Shown here one piece after another: positions 1-7,328 of a stretch of DNA of 14,839 bases. The notes under the pieces are model-generated. The model was not told the DNA's origin. It worked only from the letters and a program-made list of their open reading frames with translations, and searched no databases. The first letter of the stretch is position 1; each line of letters starts with the position of its first letter. Source of the DNA: Chloroflexota bacterium (GTDB lineage Bacteria; Chloroflexota; Anaerolineae; Aggregatilineales; UBA3940); the NCBI GenBank assembly GCA_010092775.1, contig JAADYZ010000511.1, forward strand, positions 1 through 14,839, in the 5' to 3' direction. Position numbers and translations under genes: made by a program.

Positions 1-133
1 AGTGGGTCGCGCTGTCCCATGAAAAGCCCCTTCATGTCAATCTAGCGAAAGCGTGTAGTCTGGAGTATATCTTCTCTTCCAACACACTTTTTCGCTATAC
101 TCGTGATGTTTATGTGACGTGAGGACCCAAAAC

Positions 134-529
134 ATGCCAGAATCGATCCCAGAAGATTTTGTCGCCATCTTTAAGCAGAAGTCCTTTGCCCATCTCGCTA
201 CCCTGATGCCCGATGGATCGCCACAGGTCTCGCCAGTCTGGATTGACTACGACGGCGAATATATCCTGGTGAATTCAGCCAAAGGGCGTATCAAAGATCG
301 CAATATGGAAGCACGCCCGCAGGTTAGCCTGTCTGTGCTCGATCCGGACAATTCCTATCGGTATGTGATGGTGCGTGGCACAGTGGTCGAAATCCTTGAA
401 GAGGGTGCCGAAAATCACATTGACGCACTCGCTCAGCGCTATTTCGGTCGTGAGAAGTACGGGCTACGCGAAGGCGAGGTGCGCCGCATCTACAAAATCC
501 GCCCAGACCACATCGTGGCTCACGGTTAG
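134..529 (+). CDS. PPOX-fold flavin/F420-dependent oxidoreductase (Rv1155-like)
   Basis: A 131-residue single-domain protein of the pyridoxamine 5'-phosphate oxidase-like split-barrel fold. The order of motifs matches the Rv1155-like FDOR group: LATLMPDGSPQVSPVWID (about residues 21-38), NSAKGRIKDRNM (47-58), SLSVLDPDNSYRYVMVRG (65-82) and a C-terminal IYKIRPDHIVAH. Proteins of this group are small cytosolic homodimers that bind F420 or FMN and reduce varied substrates or act as cofactor-binding proteins; the substrate cannot be read from sequence. I chose ATG 134 rather than the in-frame GTG at 119 because the GTGAGG at 119-124 then serves as a ribosome binding site about 9 nt upstream. It is the first gene of a + strand run, followed 12 nt later by a MOSC gene. 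Family assignment is firm; cofactor choice (F420 versus FMN) is inference. Confidence 0.85.
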   Translation: MPESIPEDFVAIFKQKSFAHLATLMPDGSPQVSPVWIDYDGEYILVNSAKGRIKDRNMEARPQVSLSVLDPDNSYRYVMVRGTVVEILEEGAENHIDALAQRYFGREKYGLREGEVRRIYKIRPDHIVAHG

Positions 530-533
530 GAGG
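528..533 (+). promoter_or_regulatory. Consensus Shine-Dalgarno for the MOSC gene
   Basis: A perfect AGGAGG lies 8 nt before ATG 542 and overlaps the TAG stop of the preceding oxidoreductase gene. It fixes the MOSC start and suggests the two genes are translated from one mRNA. Confidence 0.75.
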
Positions 534-541
534 CACAGAAA

Positions 542-967
542 ATGTCTAAGGTTGAAGCTCTATACATATCACGCGAACGCAACGCTCCGATGGAATCGCT
601 GCAAGCCGCCCAACTCATTGAAAACTTCGGATTGGAAGGCGATCGCAAGGCCAAGAGAGGCAGCAAGCGTCAGGTCTTGATCATGCCGCTAGAAATCCTT
701 GACAAACTGGGCATTGATCGCGGCGACGTGCGAGAGAACATCACCATCAGCGGCTTCCCGGTCATGGACCTCACATCTGGCCAGCGCCTACAGATTGGTC
801 AAGCTGTCCTCGAAACCACCATCGCCTGTGCTCCTTGTGACAAAATGGACGCGCTGCGCCCCGGCCTGCAAGAAGAGATCAACGGTCAGCGTGGCATGCT
901 CTTTCGGGTGATCCAGGGTGGGACCGTGCAGATTGGCGATCCGATCCACCTGATCGACGAAGCGTGA
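542..967 (+). CDS. MOSC domain-containing protein
   Basis: A 141-residue protein made of a single MOSC domain (the molybdenum cofactor sulfurase C-terminal fold). Visible family signatures are GLEGDRKAKRG (about residues 30-40), RQVLIMP (43-49), RENITISG (64-71), LQIGQAVLE (83-91) and CAPCDKMD (96-103), followed by RGMLFRVIQGG. MOSC proteins carry sulfur or bind molybdenum cofactor through a conserved Cys; here Cys96 or Cys99 is the candidate. Small stand-alone MOSC proteins in bacteria are mostly uncharacterised and linked to Moco sulfuration or to detoxifying N-hydroxylated compounds (YiiM/YuaD-like). No molybdoenzyme gene is visible in the window, so the partner is unknown. The stop overlaps the rsmA start (GTGA), which supports co-transcription. 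Confidence 0.85.
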   Translation: MSKVEALYISRERNAPMESLQAAQLIENFGLEGDRKAKRGSKRQVLIMPLEILDKLGIDRGDVRENITISGFPVMDLTSGQRLQIGQAVLETTIACAPCDKMDALRPGLQEEINGQRGMLFRVIQGGTVQIGDPIHLIDEA

Positions 968-1800
968 GTGAGAGCCCCCGCCAGCTTCTCGAACGGCTCG
1001 GCATTGAGGCCAAGAAAAGCCTCGGTCAGAATTATATGGTCGAGCCACACATGTTGGAGCGCCTGGCTGAAGCCGCTCAAGTTGGCACTGAGGACACTGT
1101 TCTGGAGATTGGGCCCGGCCTGGGTGCCCTGACCGACGTACTGGCAGAGCGTGCTGGCCGGGTGATCGCGCTAGAGATCGATGAGCGGATGGTCCCCTTT
1201 CTTCAACAGCGCTATCAAGACGCCGCACAGGTCGAAATTGTGCAGGGCGACATCCTTCATGTTGACCTAACGACCCTACTCGGCCCGAATGTGAGACACT
1301 ACAAAGTCTGCGCCAATCTGCCTTACTACATCACCTCGCCGATCATTCGGCTGCTGCTGGAACATGAACACCCCCCGCAAACGCTGGCCATCACCGTGCA
1401 GTACGAAGTGGCCCAACGCATAACGGCTAAACCTGGCGACATGAGTCTGCTGGCCGTCGGCGTGCAAATCTATGGGCAACCTCGCATTGAAGCGCGCCTG
1501 AAGCCGGGTGTCTTCTACCCGCGCCCCAATGTCGATTCAGCGATTGTGCAAATCACGCCACACGCTGAGCAGTTAATCGCACCTGAGCAGCGCAGCAGCT
1601 TCTTCCGGATCGTGCGCGCTGGATTCAGTCAACCGCGTAAGCAGCTCAAGAACACCCTGAGCAGCGGTTTGCCCCCAGTCGCCAACGCAGCACACTCCTG
1701 GCTAGAACAGGCTGGCATTGATCCGCGCCGCCGAGCCGAGACCCTTTCAATCGACGAGTGGCTACGCCTATATCAATTTCGCCCAAGCGCCCTCCTGTGA
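964..1800 (+). CDS. rsmA: 16S rRNA (adenine1518-N6/adenine1519-N6)-dimethyltransferase RsmA (KsgA)
   Basis: A 278-residue S-adenosylmethionine-dependent methyltransferase that dimethylates two adjacent adenines in the 3'-terminal hairpin of 16S rRNA late in 30S assembly. The KsgA/Dim1 motifs are all present: KKSLGQNYMVE (about 17-27; most homologues have QNFL), the SAM-binding VLEIGPGLGALT (46-57), VIALEIDERM (67-76), GDIL (95-98), the catalytic NLPYYIT (118-124) and YPRPNVDSAIVQI. The C-terminal helical domain ends normally, so the gene looks complete. It starts at GTG 964, overlapping the MOSC stop by 4 nt, which implies translational coupling. Loss of this enzyme gives kasugamycin resistance in characterised bacteria. 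Confidence 0.96.
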   Translation: MSESPRQLLERLGIEAKKSLGQNYMVEPHMLERLAEAAQVGTEDTVLEIGPGLGALTDVLAERAGRVIALEIDERMVPFLQQRYQDAAQVEIVQGDILHVDLTTLLGPNVRHYKVCANLPYYITSPIIRLLLEHEHPPQTLAITVQYEVAQRITAKPGDMSLLAVGVQIYGQPRIEARLKPGVFYPRPNVDSAIVQITPHAEQLIAPEQRSSFFRIVRAGFSQPRKQLKNTLSSGLPPVANAAHSWLEQAGIDPRRRAETLSIDEWLRLYQFRPSALL

Positions 1801-1871
1801 TATACTGCGATCCGTTTGCTACAATAGGGATCGCTCGAATCACGCGCAGTGTTCCAGAAAAGATTGCACTC

Positions 1872-2525
1872 ATGGAAGAAATCTATCCACACCTTTATTT
1901 GCTGCACCCGACCGATAAGGCCACTCTGGGGCAACCCTATTCTTATCTGATGACGCGTCCGGCAGGCAATTTGTTGATCGCCAATGTGCAGGGTGGAGTT
2001 GATCTCAGCCCGCATTTTGCCGCCATCGAGCAACTCGGTGGAGTAGCCCTGCTGCTGGTGACGGATCGTTTCGCAGCAAGTCCACAGCTCAAGACGGTCG
2101 CCGATCGCTTTGGCCTCCCGGTGATGTGCAGCCCGGCAGAAGCTTCGGCACTCAGCGAGGAAGGCATCCCGGCAGAGAGCCTCCCCTTTGAAGAACATGC
2201 TATCGATGATGAGTTAGAGGTCTTCCCTGCACCTGGGTATGCTCCTGAGGGGCTGGCCTACCGCGTTCAGACCGACCGCACCGATTACCTCTTGAGCGGC
2301 GAAATGGTCATTCCTGTTGGCGAAGAATGGGAGGCGCCGCCTCAACTCCACGATCGCGCTCAATTAATTGAAACGTTGGCCTTCTTGATGGATCTCGACT
2401 TTGAGGTGATGGTTGGCAGTGCCGCCCGCAGCACGGAACTCCCCTGTATCGATTTCACCCCTGGTGCCCGTTGGAATGCCTTCAATCAAGTGATCGATTT
2501 CTTGAAGCAGGCGGAGAACAGTTAA
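1872..2525 (+). CDS. Degenerate metallo-beta-lactamase-fold protein lacking metal ligands
   Basis: A 217-residue cytosolic protein that follows the layout of MBL-fold hydrolases but without their catalytic residues. Where an active enzyme has HxHxDH after a hydrophobic strand, this has LLLVTDRFAASPQ (about 61-72). The region after it, KTVADRFGLPVMCSPAEA, matches the usual helix and strand. The GHTPG loop reads PGYAPEGLAYRV (121-132) and the TGD strand reads YLLSGEMVI (139-147). No histidine occupies any of these sites. I prefer ATG 1872 because the longer in-frame ORF from 1758 overlaps the end of rsmA, and homology-like sequence starts at EEIYPHLYLL. The gene lies 71 nt after rsmA and 2 nt before the next gene. 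It is probably a pseudoenzyme with a binding or regulatory role; the function is unknown. Fold assignment is inference from motif positions. Confidence 0.65.
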   Translation: MEEIYPHLYLLHPTDKATLGQPYSYLMTRPAGNLLIANVQGGVDLSPHFAAIEQLGGVALLLVTDRFAASPQLKTVADRFGLPVMCSPAEASALSEEGIPAESLPFEEHAIDDELEVFPAPGYAPEGLAYRVQTDRTDYLLSGEMVIPVGEEWEAPPQLHDRAQLIETLAFLMDLDFEVMVGSAARSTELPCIDFTPGARWNAFNQVIDFLKQAENS

Positions 2526-2527
2526 TC

Positions 2528-3454
2528 GTGTCCAGCCGTCCACCTAGCGTCGAACGGCGCAGCAGCCGCTCTCGACGACGCGCATCGAAAGAGTCGAAGT
2601 CCTCAGCTCGCAGCCGCCGAGGATCACGGCGCGGTGCCACCCAATTTGATGATTCTCAGAAGGTCGCTCTGCGCTACGCCATCATCGGTGTTGGGGTGCT
2701 TATTGTGCTGGCAACTGCGGCGATCCTGATCAGTGCCTTTGCCCCACGACTGACCCTCACCCTGCTTGGAGGAGGCATCCCACGTCGCGCTGAGGTCGCC
2801 ACCCGCAACATCGACATGTGGGCCATTTACCCTGATGATAGTCTACGCTTCGCCACCCTCTACTATCCCGATGACAACTCGGGCGTCAATACCGACCTGG
2901 TCGATGTGGCTACGCCGCTTGTGCTGGGGCCTGACAGCATCATCCAGCGCCAGTTGATTGGGGGGGAGGAACTCACCGCAGACTTCCTAGAAGGTAGCGG
3001 CGCCGATCAGCAGTACATTTATGAATCGATTGCACTTGAGCGCGAACTCAATGGATCGCCCTATGGCCTGGATGTCAGATTCACCAATCCGCCTTATGCT
3101 CTGCGTGATGCAGAGGGCCATCGGGTTGTCTCGCTGGGGGTCGGCAACGAGAATCCGAGCTTCTTCTACGATCAAGTGATCGTTGCGGTGGCCCTTCCGA
3201 CGGACGCCCAGGTCATCTCACTCACACAAATTGAGGACCCTAGCGAGTCCATTCCAGCTTTCACTGACCTCGACGACATCACGTTTCTGGAACCCTATCG
3301 TCGCACTCAGATTGGGGGCTGGCGCGTCTTCTATTTCGATGTCACCCAAGTCGCGGACTCAAACAACCAAACCCGCATCGCCATTACCTACACGCCGGGC
3401 AGCAGCATCGCCCCCACCGACTTCGATGTTTTTGAAGTCGACAGGCGACGTTAA
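2528..3454 (+). CDS. Hypothetical single-pass membrane protein with Arg/Ser-rich N-terminus
   Basis: I do not recognise this 308-residue protein. It has a strongly basic, low-complexity cytoplasmic tail of about 45 residues dominated by Arg and Ser, one transmembrane helix (about 48-70, from ALRYAIIGVG to ILISAFAP), and an extracytoplasmic part of about 235 residues. That part is acidic, rich in beta-prone stretches and has no cysteines or catalytic signature I can name. It ends in FDVFEVDRRR. I chose GTG 2528 because a GGAGAA at 2513-2518 sits about 9 nt upstream; the in-frame ATG at 2471 would overlap the previous gene by 55 nt. Placement 2 nt after the MBL-like gene suggests co-translation. 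A surface or envelope-associated role is all the topology supports. Confidence 0.75.
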   Translation: MSSRPPSVERRSSRSRRRASKESKSSARSRRGSRRGATQFDDSQKVALRYAIIGVGVLIVLATAAILISAFAPRLTLTLLGGGIPRRAEVATRNIDMWAIYPDDSLRFATLYYPDDNSGVNTDLVDVATPLVLGPDSIIQRQLIGGEELTADFLEGSGADQQYIYESIALERELNGSPYGLDVRFTNPPYALRDAEGHRVVSLGVGNENPSFFYDQVIVAVALPTDAQVISLTQIEDPSESIPAFTDLDDITFLEPYRRTQIGGWRVFYFDVTQVADSNNQTRIAITYTPGSSIAPTDFDVFEVDRRR

Positions 3455-3496
3455 GGGCTGGCCGAGCACCGCTCGCTATCAACCGGACAACTGACG

Positions 3497-4678
3497 ATGA
3501 CCAACGCACCGATGATGACCAATGCCCTCCAAGTCCGCCCGGTTCGCTCAGAAGCCGATCGGCAGGCTTTCCTACGCTTTCCCTGGGCCGTCTATCAAGA
3601 TGACCCGAATTGGGTCGGACCACTCTGGAAAGAGCATGTTGAGTTCTTCGACGTCGAGTCCAATCCTGAGTTGAAGCACATGACGCGCGACTGGTTCGTT
3701 GCCTGGCGTGGCAATCAACCAGTCGGCACCATACACGCCCATGTGAACCACCTTTACAACGACTATCACAACGCTAACGCAGGGTGGTTTGGGCAATTCG
3801 AGGTCTTCAACGATGCGGAAGCTGGATCAGGATTGCTGAGCGCTGCCGAGAGCTGGCTGCGGGAACAGGGCGTTGAGGAGATCATCGGACCAGCCACCTT
3901 CAGCACCGGCAGCGAAATCGGCCTGCTCATTGATGGTTTCGATGAGATGCCGATGATCTTGATACCCTACGCCAAACCCTACTACAAGGAGTTTGTGGAG
4001 GCCCATGGCTTTGAAAAGGCCATCGACTTCTGGGCCTGGTATCTGGACTCGCATCAATGGGGTGGGCAAGAGCTGGATCAACTGCCAGAGAAGATCGTTC
4101 GCATCACAGAAAAGCTGCGCCAGCGGCGTGGCGTCACCCTGCGTCGCCCCAATATGCGGCGCGTCCAGGAGGAGTTCGACCTGGTTCGCGATCTGTATAA
4201 TCAGTCCTGGGAGAAGAACTGGGGCTTTGTTCCTCTTACCGAAGAACAGATCGACAAACTAGCCGAGACGGTCGTCTCGGTGATGGACCCCCACATATCC
4301 TTTTGGATTGAGCGAGAGGGTGAGCCGGTTGGCTTCCTGCTTCCGCTGCCCAATCTCTACGAACCCATGAAGAAGGCACGTTTCAAACCCGGTGAGCCTC
4401 ACTGGTGGCAGCTCTTGCGCTTGTTGTGGCACTGGCGAATCGCTGGACGGGTGACCAGCTTGCGCGTGTTTGCGCTGGGCATTCTCCCAGAGCACCGAGG
4501 GGCCGGGCTAGACGCCCTCGCCTATACCGAGCTCATCCGAGCCGGGGTGCCACGCGGCTACCGAGACGTTGAAATGTCGCAAATTCTGGCCAATAATGAC
4601 ATGATGAACCGAGCCATTGAGCGACTGGGCGCACGAGTCTATAAAACGCATCGTGTCTATCTGAAGAAGCTAACGTGA
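3497..4678 (+). CDS. GNAT-like N-acetyltransferase family protein (long, two-domain type)
   Basis: A 393-residue cytosolic protein of a little-studied family related to GNAT acetyltransferases. The N-terminal half has the family pattern FLRFPWAVYQDDPNWVGPL (about 25-43), a VGTIHAHVNHLYNDYH segment (76-91), GPATFSTGSEIGLLIDGF (131-148) and PYAKPYYKEFVEAHGF (157-172). The C-terminal half carries a GNAT acetyl-CoA motif A, LGILPEHRGAGLDALAY (327-343), followed by an NND segment (366-368) typical of motif B. The length and the two similar halves suggest a duplicated fold with one active acetyl-CoA site. The substrate is unknown. No clear ribosome binding site precedes ATG 3497; ATG 3512 or 3515 are possible alternatives, since the first residues read MTNAPMMTNA. 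The response regulator gene follows after 12 nt. Confidence 0.8.
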   Translation: MTNAPMMTNALQVRPVRSEADRQAFLRFPWAVYQDDPNWVGPLWKEHVEFFDVESNPELKHMTRDWFVAWRGNQPVGTIHAHVNHLYNDYHNANAGWFGQFEVFNDAEAGSGLLSAAESWLREQGVEEIIGPATFSTGSEIGLLIDGFDEMPMILIPYAKPYYKEFVEAHGFEKAIDFWAWYLDSHQWGGQELDQLPEKIVRITEKLRQRRGVTLRRPNMRRVQEEFDLVRDLYNQSWEKNWGFVPLTEEQIDKLAETVVSVMDPHISFWIEREGEPVGFLLPLPNLYEPMKKARFKPGEPHWWQLLRLLWHWRIAGRVTSLRVFALGILPEHRGAGLDALAYTELIRAGVPRGYRDVEMSQILANNDMMNRAIERLGARVYKTHRVYLKKLT

Positions 4679-4690
4679 GAGACGATTAAC

Positions 4691-5125
4691 ATGTCTACCA
4701 AAGTACTACTCGTTGACGATGAACCGGAGACCCTGAACCTCCTGAAAGCCTTTCTCGAATTGTACAGTTATGATGTGGCGATAGCTCAGGATGGACGCAC
4801 TGCGATGACTCTGGTGGAAGAGTTTGAGCCAGATGCGATGGTCCTGGATATCATGCTGCCAGACATTGATGGCTATACGCTGTGCCGCAATCTGCGCTCG
4901 GTTGAGAAGACTGCCATGCTGCCCGTTGTGATGCTGTCCGCGCGCACCCATCGGATGGACGTGCGCCGAGGCTACGAGGCGGGTGCCACCCGCTATCTCA
5001 AAAAGCCAGTTAGCCTCGATAAACTGGCCAAGGCCCTTTCCGAAGTGTCAGCCAAGCCCCATACTGAGCCAACTCAGGAACAGCGCACCGCCGACGAACG
5101 GGACAACTGGACCGGGCTGGAATAG
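4691..5125 (+). CDS. Single-domain response regulator (CheY-like receiver)
   Basis: A 144-residue receiver domain without an output domain. The acidic pocket is DDE (9-11), the phosphoacceptor is Asp53 in VLDIMLPDIDGY, the switch Ser83 is in VVMLSART, and the conserved Lys105 is in YLKKPVS. After about residue 120 there is only a short hydrophilic tail (KPHTEPTQEQRTADERDNW) and no DNA-binding domain. It would relay phosphate or act by protein contact. No histidine kinase is adjacent. The neighbouring convergent gene encodes a PP2C phosphatase, and receivers often work with such phosphatases, but here the link is only proximity. It closes the + strand run. Confidence 0.93.
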   Translation: MSTKVLLVDDEPETLNLLKAFLELYSYDVAIAQDGRTAMTLVEEFEPDAMVLDIMLPDIDGYTLCRNLRSVEKTAMLPVVMLSARTHRMDVRRGYEAGATRYLKKPVSLDKLAKALSEVSAKPHTEPTQEQRTADERDNWTGLE

Positions 5126-5138
5126 GCGCTGTGAACAT

Positions 5139-7199
5139 TTAGGTTTGCGGTGTGCGACGCACAACAACCAGGGTGATGTCATCGAACGGCAGTTCATCCT
5201 GCGTCAGTTCCTGTACCGCGCTCAAGATGCCGCTACAAATCTGCTGCGCCGAACTGTGCTGCAATTCTCTAGCCGCCTGAGTTAGGCGATCTTCCCCAAA
5301 TTGCTCCATGTGTGCGTTTTGTGCTTCCGTAACGCCATCTGTATAGAGAATCAACACGTCCCCCTCTTCCAATCGTAGGTCCTGTTGCGACCACGGTCGA
5401 TCGTCAAATAGACCCAAGGGAAGCCCAGTTCGCGCCAACCAAAACCGCTCGCCAGTCCTCGGACGGAGCAGCAGCGGCGGATTGTGACCACCGTTAGCGT
5501 AGGTCAGTCGGCCAGTCTTCAGGTCCAGGACCGCATAAAAAGCCGTTACGAAGAGATCACTATGCGTATCATTCAGGATGCGTTCGTTGGCGCTGTCAAA
5601 AACCTGGCAGGGGTCGCGGCTTTGCTGCCCGTGCTGGTTCGCAGCGGCGCCATCAATGGCATAAGTGCGGATCAAGGTGCGAGTTAGTGCCATGAACAAC
5701 GCCGAGCCCGTCCCTTTATCGGCCACATCTGCGATAACGAGCCCCACCTTGCCATCCGGCAGATCGATCACATCGTAAAAATCGCCAGAGGTCTGGCGAG
5801 CGGGAACGAGGTCGGCGGCGAACTCCCAGCCAGGAATGGACGGCACATGTTCCGGCAAGAAGCTGGCTTGAATCCGTCCGGCGAACTCAAGCTCTTGAGT
5901 CAGGCGCTGGTTTTCCAGCGTTTGCTGGTAGGTCTCCGCGCTTTGAACCGCCGAAGCGATCTGCGCAGCCAGCGTTTGGGCCACCGGCACCACCAAGGAC
6001 GCAGGCGTGTTATCACTACGGCGCAGCTCAACGTAGATGGCGCCGATTAGTTCGTCGTCGGCTTTCAAGATCGGTGTTGTGATGATAGTGCCGTGCTGCT
6101 GATCCTCATCACTCCAGGGCAGTGACTCCCGGCGTTTGATCACCGTTGTCTCTCGCTGGTCGGTCAGCCAGTCCAGCGCAGCTTGTGAGATGGCCTCGGC
6201 ATTGACTGAACTCTGGAACAAGATGTGATGGGGGAACAAACGCAGGTCGATGCTGCTCCAGGACAACATGCCTACTGCATGCGTCTGGATCAACTCTGAG
6301 AGACGCCCGATTGAGGGTGGTGTAGCGTTAATGATGGCCCGCCCGAGCTGCTCAAGCTGCTGCATGGCTCGGGACTGCTGTCTGCTGCGATCAACAGCCC
6401 GACTGAGTTGATAGGACAAATAAGACCCCACCCCCATTATGGTCACAATCGATAAGAAACCAGGCAGCCCATTCTCGGCATAGGCGGCGGCCACGACAAT
6501 GCCAGTCACATCGATCACCCGGCTGAACAGCAATCCAAGGATCGTGGGGAAGAGTCCGCCTTGTTCTGTTTCCAGACGCAGCAGATAGCGCAGTTGGACG
6601 ATCAGGACCAGGCCACTCAGGAGTATGCCCAACATAATGGCCACCAGAGCTGGCAGCGTGGAGGGCGAAATCAAGCCCTCCAGCGGGATGATACCTCCCA
6701 GGGCTTGATAGACGAGCAGCGCTAGCAAGAGGGTCAGGACGCCACCCCCTTCCCGAAGCAGATCGACCAACAAACCCAGCGCCGATATCGACACCGTGCG
6801 GCTGGATACCATCCGATAGACGTATGTTCCCATCGCATGCAGCAAGACTGGCCAGAGACCAGTCGGCCCCAAGATCAAGACAATCCCCCATACCACGACT
6901 GTGTCAATCGTCGTTTGCAGGCTGAGTGTCACACCTGGCTCACGTTCCATAATCACAAAGAAGGGCATCTGGGCCAGCAGAGCAATCAACCCGGTACCGA
7001 TCAACAAGAGAAGCCATTGATCCCGCAGGGTCGCCCAATCCGTCACAGACAACAGCCATGCCACCCCGACAATGCTCAAGGGGATCAGAAGCAGCAGCGA
7101 CCGAAAGAACATATCGGCGATCCGACGTTCTTGTTCTGTTTGTAGGCTGGCCGTCCGCGGGAATAGCAGTTCGCGCAGGGTTTGAACTCGTTGATCCAT
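5139..7199 (-). CDS. Membrane-bound PP2C-family (SpoIIE/RsbU-type) serine phosphatase with GAF-like domain
   Basis: A 686-residue sensor phosphatase. Residues about 35-265 hold roughly seven to eight hydrophobic segments forming a membrane domain. A linker helix and a GAF-like domain (about 285-420) follow, then a short helical linker (ENQRLTQELEFAGRIQASFLP) typical of RsbU proteins. The SpoIIE-type PP2C catalytic domain (about 440-686) shows the metal-binding Asp motifs SGDFYDV (471-477), IADVADKGTGSALFM (489-503), NGGHNPPLLL (569-578), LYTDGVTEA (618-626) and FDDITLVVV (672-680). These enzymes dephosphorylate STAS-domain anti-anti-sigma factors in partner-switching pathways, but no STAS or anti-sigma gene is visible here. 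The start is ATG 7199 rather than GTG 7205, because AAGGTG lies properly spaced before the ATG. The gene is convergent with the response regulator and divergent from the Rieske gene. Confidence 0.9.
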   Translation of the reverse strand: MDQRVQTLRELLFPRTASLQTEQERRIADMFFRSLLLLIPLSIVGVAWLLSVTDWATLRDQWLLLLIGTGLIALLAQMPFFVIMEREPGVTLSLQTTIDTVVVWGIVLILGPTGLWPVLLHAMGTYVYRMVSSRTVSISALGLLVDLLREGGGVLTLLLALLVYQALGGIIPLEGLISPSTLPALVAIMLGILLSGLVLIVQLRYLLRLETEQGGLFPTILGLLFSRVIDVTGIVVAAAYAENGLPGFLSIVTIMGVGSYLSYQLSRAVDRSRQQSRAMQQLEQLGRAIINATPPSIGRLSELIQTHAVGMLSWSSIDLRLFPHHILFQSSVNAEAISQAALDWLTDQRETTVIKRRESLPWSDEDQQHGTIITTPILKADDELIGAIYVELRRSDNTPASLVVPVAQTLAAQIASAVQSAETYQQTLENQRLTQELEFAGRIQASFLPEHVPSIPGWEFAADLVPARQTSGDFYDVIDLPDGKVGLVIADVADKGTGSALFMALTRTLIRTYAIDGAAANQHGQQSRDPCQVFDSANERILNDTHSDLFVTAFYAVLDLKTGRLTYANGGHNPPLLLRPRTGERFWLARTGLPLGLFDDRPWSQQDLRLEEGDVLILYTDGVTEAQNAHMEQFGEDRLTQAARELQHSSAQQICSGILSAVQELTQDELPFDDITLVVVRRTPQT

Positions 7200-7227
7200 C
7201 CTCACACCTTCGGCTTACTTCTGGTCA

Positions 7228-7256
7228 GTATTGTGGTTAACTCGGGCCCACAATAC
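7228..7256. repeat. Perfect 9-bp inverted repeat, candidate operator in the divergent control region
   Basis: GTATTGTGG (7228-7236) is the exact reverse complement of CCACAATAC (7248-7256), separated by 11 nt. The arm centres are 20 bp apart, two helical turns, which suits a dimeric regulator. It lies about 37 bp upstream of the -35 box of the Rieske operon and 29 bp before the phosphatase start codon, so it could control either direction. As RNA on the phosphatase side it could also form a hairpin. It has no T-run, so it is not a terminator. The regulator is unknown. Confidence 0.5.
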
Positions 7257-7273
7257 AAGCAAGAGATAATAAG

Positions 7274-7285
7274 TTGTACAATTGT
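7274..7285. repeat. Overlapping 8-bp palindromes just upstream of the -35 box
   Basis: TTGTACAA (7274-7281) and ACAATTGT (7278-7285) are both perfect palindromes sharing four bases, in an AT-rich stretch ending 7 bp before the TTGACA at 7293. This could be a second regulator site or an UP-like element. It may also be chance in AT-rich DNA. Confidence 0.3.
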
Positions 7286-7292
7286 GAATTTT

Positions 7293-7322
7293 TTGACAGC
7301 CGCGCGCATTTCGAGCTAATAT
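7293..7322 (+). promoter_or_regulatory. Sigma70-type promoter of the cytochrome bc operon
   Basis: A consensus -35 TTGACA (7293-7298) and a -10 TAATAT (7317-7322) are separated by 18 nt, placing the start of transcription near 7329. The leader to the Rieske ATG is then about 154 nt. This is the best promoter match in the window and drives the Rieske, cytochrome b and cytochrome c genes. Confidence 0.7.
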
Positions 7323-7328
7323 GGGCCC

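Noticed and set aside
18..36. Hairpin CATGAA-N7-TTCATG near the window start, possibly a terminator.
   Set aside because: Only 6 bp, A/T-rich, with no T-run after it.
1..45. Open frame ending at TAG 43-45, possibly the tail of an upstream gene.
   Set aside because: Fourteen codons with no recognisable sequence; too short to support a gene.
96..101. TATACT as a -10 element for the PPOX gene.
   Set aside because: Good hexamer, but no -35 at suitable spacing; left uncalled.
1758..1871. Longer start for the MBL-like gene at ATG 1758.
   Set aside because: It would overlap the end of rsmA by 43 nt, and the added residues do not resemble the MBL fold; ATG 1872 fits better.
7229..7255. The inverted repeat in the control region as a Rho-independent terminator.
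   Set aside because: No T-run follows on either strand, and there is no upstream gene whose transcript ends there.
7253..7281. Promoter for the phosphatase gene on the minus strand (TTGTAC-N17-TTGTAT, or a TATTAT -10 at 7271-7266).
   Set aside because: A promoter must exist here, but neither option has both boxes convincing, and they conflict with each other.
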